64,000 nucleotides of DNA from Lampris incognitus (Eukaryota; Chordata; Actinopteri; Lampriformes; Lampridae). The stretch covers positions 87,979,986 to 88,043,985 of the forward strand of contig NC_079212.1 in assembly GCF_029633865.1 (NCBI RefSeq), in the 5' to 3' direction. The notes beneath the pieces were generated by a model. The model was not told the DNA's origin, made no database searches, and saw only the letters and a program-made list of their open reading frames with translations. This document shows positions 61,801 to 64,000 of the stretch, piece after piece. Every line of letters starts with the position of its first letter. The first letter of the stretch is position 1. A program made the translations under genes and the position numbers.

Positions 61801-62035
61801 GTATGAAGAAATGGACTCCCTCGTAGGTGCAGGAGCTTGGGATGAGGCAGTTTACCAGAATGTTCAAGGGCAGGTGGAGGGGGCTACAGGGGGCACAGAG
61901 ACACAGCAGTGTGAATTGGACCCCTATGTAAAGGTGCAAACCGGAGTTGGAATCAGGGAACCTCGGGGTGGAGACCAGTCTTTTGACAATCCAGGTTACT
62001 GGCACAGCAGGATGTTCCTTAAGACAAAGGCATGA
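31275..62035 (+). CDS. erbb3: ErbB3 receptor tyrosine pseudokinase, complete 28-exon gene
   Basis: Neuregulin receptor at the plasma membrane; it pairs with ErbB2 or ErbB4 and recruits PI3K through YxxM motifs. Exons: 31275-31362, 38148-38305, 39610-39796, 43827-43952, 44419-44484, 44612-44730, 44856-44997, 47135-47248, 47410-47527, 48712-48785, 48887-48977, 49807-50027, 51020-51152, 51249-51342, 51687-51841, 51940-51996, 52105-52246, 52332-52451, 52573-52671, 52773-52958, 53093-53248, 53551-53626, 53751-53897, 55111-55208, 55319-55504, 55592-55660, 60515-60779, 61230-62035. They total 4293 nt, 1430 residues, with no internal stop. Domains: signal peptide 1-25, ectodomain I-IV to about 650, transmembrane 654-675, kinase-like about 715-980, C-tail to 1430. 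Kinase marks: GTGVFG 726-731, VAIK lysine 752, His 769 in the helix C region where active ErbBs have Glu, HRN 842-844, GYG 862-864 in place of DFG. Fish carry erbb3a and erbb3b; which one this is cannot be told here. Confidence 0.97.
31363..33005. other. erbb3 intron 1, first part
   Basis: No coding exon is seen. GC-rich sequence continues to about 32300, extending the CpG-rich promoter area. A G-rich run at 31806-31834 has several runs of three to six G and could form a quadruplex on the + strand. Confidence 0.4.
33015..34047. repeat. AT-rich minisatellite, about 12-bp unit
   Basis: Units of TTACACTATATG with variants (TACACTATACGT, TTATACTATATG, TTACACTGTTGC) repeat for about 1 kb. The unit length is a multiple of three, so long open frames of HYMLHYML type appear in several registers. 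These are not genes. Confidence 0.92.
34350..34417. repeat. (GT)n microsatellite
   Basis: About 34 GT units in erbb3 intron 1. Confidence 0.95.
34420..35390. other. erbb3 intron 1, middle
   Basis: A shorter GT repeat lies at 35086-35119. No gene or known element was recognised in the rest. Confidence 0.4.
35391..36083 (+). mobile_element. tRNA-derived SINE split by a MITE
   Basis: The same family as 10915 and 11212. The tRNA-like head has B box GGTTCGAATCCC at 35446-35457 and a CACAATTGGCTG body. The GTGAAACTCCTCACTGTCAG part resumes after the insertion at 35604-35953. Confidence 0.78.
35604..35953. mobile_element. MITE with CCCAGATAGCA termini and GGCCCACATCTGG-like internal repeats
   Basis: The ends read CCCAGATAGCA and TGCTACCTGGG, which are inverted. 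The interior is diverged tandem units around GGGCCACATCTGG and TGTAACCCAAGTCA. The insertion interrupts the SINE cleanly. Confidence 0.6.
36543..36760. mobile_element. Minimal Penelope-like pLTR fold-back
   Basis: It has two inverted pLTR arms with almost nothing between, plus the family tail (CCGGATTCCTGAGCATGCGT). Flanks GACGCTGTTGTTC and GATGCTGTTGTC suggest a target duplication. The hammerhead core is degraded. Confidence 0.6.
36841..37205. repeat. ATATCG-rich inverted repeat element
   Basis: Many GATACGATA and CGATATATCG motifs, with inverted similarity between about 36860-36945 and 37140-37195. It is probably a degraded MITE. No coding sequence. Confidence 0.4.
37625..38085 (-). repeat. 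Interspersed repeat family A, copy 4
   Basis: On the minus strand it carries the GCTAACTGCTAAGCTAACTG block, CATGCTGGCTGGAGTTCGTT and the 3' end at 37625 (complement of CTGATTCTG). It lies just before erbb3 exon 2. Confidence 0.55.
38148..43952 (+). CDS. erbb3: erbb3 exons 2-4: domain I (L1, ligand binding)
   Basis: The exons are 158, 187 and 126 nt. Residues include [42 protein letters not shown] and [12 protein letters not shown]. Intron 3 is enlarged by a 17-bp minisatellite. The exon-4 acceptor is preceded by a long GT repeat and only a short pyrimidine stretch. Confidence 0.95.
38728..39003. repeat. 34-bp minisatellite in erbb3 intron 2
   Basis: About eight units of an AAGGTGGGGTTACCGATACA plus ATATACAATATATC type, some lacking the last 12 bases. 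AT-rich with a fixed GGTGGGG core. Confidence 0.9.
39063..39405 (+). mobile_element. tRNA-derived SINE, second family
   Basis: The head has GGCGGCACAGTGGCCCAACG and GTTAGCACTG (A-box region) and GGGTTCGACCTCC (B-box-like). A conserved GGAGTTTGCATGTTCTCCCT body and an AATAAATTGGCTTTCTTTCTT tail follow. It resembles the Mermaid-type SINEs of vertebrates, but the family name is uncertain. Confidence 0.65.
39418..39545 (-). mobile_element. LINE 3'-end fragment with CATC repeat
   Basis: CCATCCATCCATCCATTATCC followed by ACCACTTATCCTGCTCTCAG and a GGGCGGCAGGCCGGG block. This is the complement of a widespread fish non-LTR 3' end that finishes in a GGATGGATGGATGG tail. Confidence 0.55.
39918..43345. 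repeat. 17-bp minisatellite with higher-order structure, intron 3
   Basis: Roughly 190 units of AACAGYCCTACAGGTAR, with a common variant AACAGCCCTAGACGTAG, fill most of intron 3. A higher-order period of 869 bp is visible: the marked sequence GGTAGAATAGCCCTGGATGT starts at 41131 and again at 42000. A piece of exon 3 is embedded at 40855-41095. Most units contain CAG followed by GTARAA. Confidence 0.95.
40855..41095 (+). pseudogene. Duplicated 3' part of erbb3 exon 3 plus donor and intron start
   Basis: This repeats 39685-39925 at an offset of 1170 bp. It covers the last 112 nt of exon 3 (GTCATCAGAGGTACAACGCT to CACCTGACAG, 40855-40966), the GTACGC donor and about 130 nt of intron. Only a few substitutions separate them (GCTGTG to GCTATG at about 40899). 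The bases before it end AACA and no pyrimidine tract is present. If used as an exon it would shift the frame (112 nt). Confidence 0.9.
43740..43815. repeat. (GT)n abutting the erbb3 exon 4 acceptor
   Basis: About 38 GT units end 11 bases before the exon 4 start at 43827, leaving only CTATTTGCAG as the acceptor context. The equivalent site in the truncated copy (1640-1671) has no repeat. Confidence 0.95.
43985..44215 (+). mobile_element. LINE zinc-knuckle fragment
   Basis: The + strand reads [20 protein letters not shown], the C-terminal H...C part of the zinc knuckle that follows the RT in several fish LINEs. It lies between exons 4 and 5 and is followed by a short GAACTG repeat (44208-44262). 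Confidence 0.5.
44419..47248 (+). CDS. erbb3: erbb3 exons 5-8: domain II (Cys-rich, dimerization arm)
   Basis: The exons are 66, 119, 142 and 114 nt. The furin-like cysteine modules are intact. The dimerization arm in exon 7 reads [20 protein letters not shown], with the conserved Tyr 269 at 44916-44918. Intron 7 (44998-47134) holds Rex3, Penelope and RTE fragments. Confidence 0.96.
45075..46335 (-). mobile_element. Rex3-like LINE, 5' truncated
   Basis: Minus-strand RT blocks include [48 protein letters not shown] and [19 protein letters not shown], with the upstream [20 protein letters not shown] near 46200. The YADD-type box is FADD and intact, but frames break at about 45590 and 46080. 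It lies in intron 7 of erbb3. Confidence 0.78.
46340..46479 (+). mobile_element. Penelope-like pLTR, single arm with tail
   Basis: The right arm only (CAGTCAGTTTAGACTGAAGG, TCCAGATGAACTGATTCAAC) plus the tail TTACCTGGATTACTGAGCAT, ending CAAGAC at 46479. The hammerhead-like core is mutated (CTGAAGG and GGAA). Confidence 0.6.
46482..46830 (+). mobile_element. RTE/BovB-like LINE fragment
   Basis: The + strand encodes [40 protein letters not shown] and [17 protein letters not shown]. It then joins ancestral intron sequence (TTCATATGTCAAGGCATTCC). It is truncated at both ends, so it arrived by rearrangement or was later deleted. Confidence 0.72.
47410..50027 (+). CDS. erbb3: erbb3 exons 9-12: domain III (L2, ligand binding)
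   Basis: The exons are 118, 74, 91 and 221 nt, with [57 protein letters not shown] and [17 protein letters not shown]. Exon 9 is one codon shorter than the mammalian exon. Confidence 0.95.
47928..48425 (-). repeat. Interspersed repeat family A, copy 5
   Basis: It starts on + with AATCAGAAACACTTTATTTG and TCATTTCATGCACTTGCG, the complement of the family's end. It contains AGCCAGCCAGGATGACTGTC and GCTAGCAGTTAGCTTAGCCT, and ends near a CGCCATCTTCTTCCCACACC block shared with 9600-9630. It is in erbb3 intron 9. Confidence 0.55.
49083..49288. mobile_element. hAT-type palindromic MITE
   Basis: It begins CAGGGGTGTCAAACTCCAGG, and the inverted partner ends CCTGGAGTTTGACACCCCTG. Target duplications CTTTAACG (49075-49082) and CTTTAATG (49289-49296) match at 7 of 8. 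206 bp, non-coding, in erbb3 intron 11. Confidence 0.88.
50094..50685 (+). mobile_element. TRIM-like mini LTR retrotransposon with three LTRs and tRNA-like promoter
   Basis: Three direct repeats each start TGTA: LTR1 50094-50228 (135 bp), LTR2 50332-50460 (3' end deleted) and LTR3 50551-50685 (135 bp). LTR1 and LTR3 end TTACA. Internal segments of about 100 bp lie between them. The first starts with a primer-binding-site-like TTGGTGGCAGCGGTGGGA (50229) and ends with a G-rich tract before LTR2. CTAG flanks the whole (50090-50093 and 50686-50689). Each LTR holds an A-box-like TAGCCGAGCGG (50145-50155) and a B-box-like GTATCGAATCC (50189-50199). There is no coding capacity. A tandem tRNA-derived SINE is the alternative reading. 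Confidence 0.6.
50745..50968 (-). mobile_element. Fragment of the piggyBac-like repeat
   Basis: It contains GGCCGTCATTTTGACCGCTC and ends GAAATCCCGGTCGTTCTAGT, the complement of the start of the repeat at 29236. It also shares CTCAATTGGGTATTTATCTTG. It lies in erbb3 intron 12. Confidence 0.6.
51020..51996 (+). CDS. erbb3: erbb3 exons 13-16: domain IV (Cys-rich, membrane-proximal)
   Basis: The exons are 133, 94, 155 and 57 nt, with [48 protein letters not shown] and [12 protein letters not shown]. Exon 15 (51687-51841) is the one truncated in the upstream copy. Confidence 0.95.
52105..52246 (+). CDS. erbb3: erbb3 exon 17: transmembrane helix and juxtamembrane start
   Basis: It encodes the hydrophobic stretch [20 protein letters not shown] (residues 653-672) and continues FLY. 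The basic stop-transfer [20 protein letters not shown] follows. RAMRRYLE is highly conserved in ErbB juxtamembrane regions. Confidence 0.96.
52332..55208 (+). CDS. erbb3: erbb3 exons 18-24: pseudokinase domain
   Basis: The exons are 120, 99, 186, 156, 76, 147 and 98 nt. The glycine loop and VAIK lysine are kept. The catalytic-loop aspartate is Asn (HRN, codon 53132-53134), as in other ErbB3. The DFG motif is GYG (53186-53194), so the metal-binding Asp is also gone. [23 protein letters not shown] and [20 protein letters not shown] are intact. The domain can act as an allosteric activator of its partner but is not expected to phosphorylate. Confidence 0.95.
53249..53550. other. erbb3 intron 21
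   Basis: 302 bases between kinase exons. No element recognised; the acceptor has a good T/C tract. Confidence 0.6.
54097..55060 (-). mobile_element. L2-like LINE fragment in intron 23
   Basis: The minus strand encodes [45 protein letters not shown] and [12 protein letters not shown], the L2 C-terminal blocks. The upstream RT YADD box is near 55015-55040. The element is frameshifted. Its + strand start at 54105 (AACAACTTTGTTTTGTAGAGC) fits the complement of its 3' end. Confidence 0.75.
55319..55660 (+). CDS. erbb3: erbb3 exons 25-26: proximal C-tail
   Basis: Exon 25 (186 nt) is acidic and low in conservation. Exon 26 (69 nt) holds [12 protein letters not shown], with YLPM (residues 1062-1065) as the first PI3K-type YxxM motif. 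Exon 26 is followed by an intron enlarged to 4.9 kb by an RTE LINE. Confidence 0.9.
55697..60218 (+). mobile_element. RTE/BovB-like LINE, nearly full length, with nested LINE
   Basis: Flanked by TAGATCT at 55697-55703 and 60212-60218. ORF parts are 55819-56355 (apurinic endonuclease start, [13 protein letters not shown]), 56362-57522 (endonuclease end with GADFNGHVG and [12 protein letters not shown], then linker and [19 protein letters not shown]), 57506-57952 (RT with [16 protein letters not shown]) and 59323-60183 ([13 protein letters not shown] to the C-terminus). Three lesions are visible: a TGA at 56353-56355 where Trp is expected, a frame shift near 57500, and an insertion at about 57953-59322. 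The 3' tail is TAGTAGTAGTAG. Inactive, in erbb3 intron 26. Confidence 0.85.
57953..59322 (-). mobile_element. 3' half of a LINE with restriction-like endonuclease, nested in the RTE
   Basis: The minus strand encodes a region with [20 protein letters not shown], then a zinc knuckle [17 protein letters not shown]. The endonuclease core follows as [20 protein letters not shown] then [16 protein letters not shown], and a tail ends [13 protein letters not shown]. The order knuckle then PD-(D/E)xK is that of R2/NeSL-type elements. It is 5' truncated and inserted opposite to the host RTE. The 58183-58770 stretch is open, but there is a frame change near 58780. Confidence 0.7.
60219..60514. other. 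erbb3 intron 26, end
   Basis: About 300 bases before exon 27, AT-rich, no element recognised; the acceptor is TTTACTTTGTGCAG. Confidence 0.5.
60515..60779 (+). CDS. erbb3: erbb3 exon 27: C-tail
   Basis: A 265-nt exon with [20 protein letters not shown], the [12 protein letters not shown] block that matches the mammalian DSAYHSQRHS, and an acidic [14 protein letters not shown] that matches the EEEDVNGYVMPD block. It ends phase 1. Confidence 0.93.
60780..61229. other. erbb3 intron 27
   Basis: 450 bases with no recognised element. The exon 27 frame stays open after the donor to 60892, so intron retention would give an alternative short C-tail. No evidence supports its use. Confidence 0.5.
61230..62035 (+). 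CDS. erbb3: erbb3 exon 28: terminal C-tail with PI3K and Shc docking sites
   Basis: The exon contains YEYM near residues 1195 and 1270, YEEM near 1355, and the terminal [12 protein letters not shown], an NPxY-type Shc site at the expected place. The repeat that aligns with a third mammalian YEYM reads NYQYTNKQ (61703-61726). Its Met is Thr, so that PI3K docking site is lost. The stop is TGA at 62033-62035. Confidence 0.95.
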
Positions 62036-62590
62036 AGAAAAATGTCCCAACAACCATGAAACAATGTTTCATTTAAAGCTATCATCTTCCCTTTGACATC
62101 TATTCAATGAAGGACCTTGGAAGGGCAAATGCAATCAAAGGCCATCTTAAGAATGTAGCCTATGACACAAAAACAACAACAATGCATTATTCTTTTAACA
62201 CTGTCCTGTCTGTTACAGGTTGACATGTTATGTCTTTAGACATTACACCTCTTGGGTATCCTCTGTAATGAGGATGGCACTGAATGTTGGAAACAATATC
62301 AAATATGACCAGATTACAAGCTCTATTTTCAGTTTACTTATTGAAAAACGAACAAAATGTGTGTGTGTGTGTTATTTTTGTAAAAACAAACAATTTCTTC
62401 TTTCGGAGTTTGGATTTCCATGCGTTGAAATGTCTTCTAGTGATTACGGCTCATATCCAACATATTTTCCACACACTGGAATAAAAGATGTTTAATTTCT
62501 GTAAAGACCGATTAGGGTTTATATCCAACATATTTTCTGCACACTGGAATAAAAGAAGTTTAATTTCCCTAAAGACCATTTTTGTTTGAT
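62036..62590 (+). other. erbb3: erbb3 3' UTR with duplicated poly(A) signal
   Basis: Non-coding sequence follows the stop. Two 68-bp tandem copies (62453-62520 and 62521-62588) each carry AATAAA after CACACTGG or GCACACTGG. Either could direct cleavage. Confidence 0.6.
62479..62553 (+). terminator. Tandem AATAAA polyadenylation signals
   Basis: AATAAA occurs at about 62480 and 62548 within the 68-bp duplicate. They are the only canonical signals close to the erbb3 stop codon and ahead of pa2g4. Confidence 0.6.
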
Positions 62591-62814
62591 CCGTGCGGCG
62601 ACAGATTAACCCATCTAATGCATGAAACGACAAGAATATGATCTTCTATATGAAATTGGGTTTTTTTGAAAAGTGCAGCATGCGGACTTTGATCACTGAT
62701 TCGGGAAAGTCGGGTGTTTAGTGCAAGACAAACTCCACATCAACGTACGGCGGTTCCTGCCCTGGCGCGTCTTTCATGTTGCTGTGGTTTCTTATCAGAG
62801 CAGAGAACTGCAGT

Positions 62815-62945
62815 GGGCTAACGGTCCCATGCAGCCTGACCAAACAGCCTCCCTGACAGGTGAACAATGAAAGCTGGCGGAGGCGGCAGTCCCATGCAGC
62901 CTTACCCAACAGCCTCCCCTGAACGCTGGCGGAGGCGGCACATTC
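62815..62945. repeat. Short tandem duplication in the erbb3-pa2g4 gap
   Basis: GTCCCATGCAGCCT...CAACAGCCTCCC...GCTGGCGGAGGCGGCA appears twice (about 62823-62889 and 62889-62942), with a 14-bp segment missing from the second. Confidence 0.75.

Positions 62946-64000
<1,055 letters not shown>

Overview
This is a gene-poor, repeat-rich vertebrate window. The repeat content (Rex3-like and RTE/BovB-like LINEs, L2, an R4/Rex6-like LINE, Tc1 elements, a Neptune-type Penelope-like element, tRNA-derived SINEs and hAT-type MITEs), the GT-AG introns and the gene order all point to a teleost fish. No species-specific marker was recognised.

Two real genes lie on the + strand. The first is a complete 28-exon erbb3 (31275-62035). 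Its joined coding length is 4293 nt (1430 codons plus stop), and exon sizes and phases match vertebrate ERBB3 almost exon for exon. The second is the first coding exon of pa2g4 (63196-63277), the gene for the ErbB3-binding protein EBP1; the rest of it runs off the right edge. ERBB3-PA2G4 adjacency is the conserved vertebrate arrangement.

Upstream of erbb3 sits a second, diverged partial copy (1672-22716). Exons 4 to 14 are all in frame with canonical splice sites, then exon 15 hits a stop after ten codons. There is no transmembrane or kinase region. Exons 1-3 of this copy are not in the window. If transcribed with a signal-peptide exon it would encode a secreted ErbB3 ectodomain. It carries a Tyr-to-Asp change at the dimerization-arm tyrosine. 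Shared intron sequence shows a segmental duplication that later diverged by separate transposon insertions in each copy.

Layout: 1-1450, a broken MADF fragment and an interspersed repeat; 1450-22716, the truncated erbb3 copy with introns packed with nested LINEs, Tc1 and Penelope elements; 22717-30740, intergenic LINE debris (Rex3, L2, L1), a piggyBac-like repeat and a double hairpin; 30740-31274, CpG-rich promoter and 5' UTR of erbb3; 31275-62035, erbb3, with minisatellites in introns 1, 2 and 3, a three-LTR miniature retrotransposon in intron 12 and a nearly full-length RTE LINE in intron 26; 62036-62590, 3' UTR; 62590-63195, intergenic sequence and pa2g4 promoter; then pa2g4.

ErbB3 is the neuregulin co-receptor that signals through its C-tail YxxM motifs to PI3K after pairing with ErbB2 or ErbB4. 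Here the pseudokinase has lost HRD (HRN) and also DFG (GYG). EBP1, encoded next door, binds the ErbB3 cytoplasmic region, and the upstream copy is a plausible soluble ligand trap, so the locus may hold a receptor, its intracellular partner and a possible decoy side by side. The decoy role is inference.
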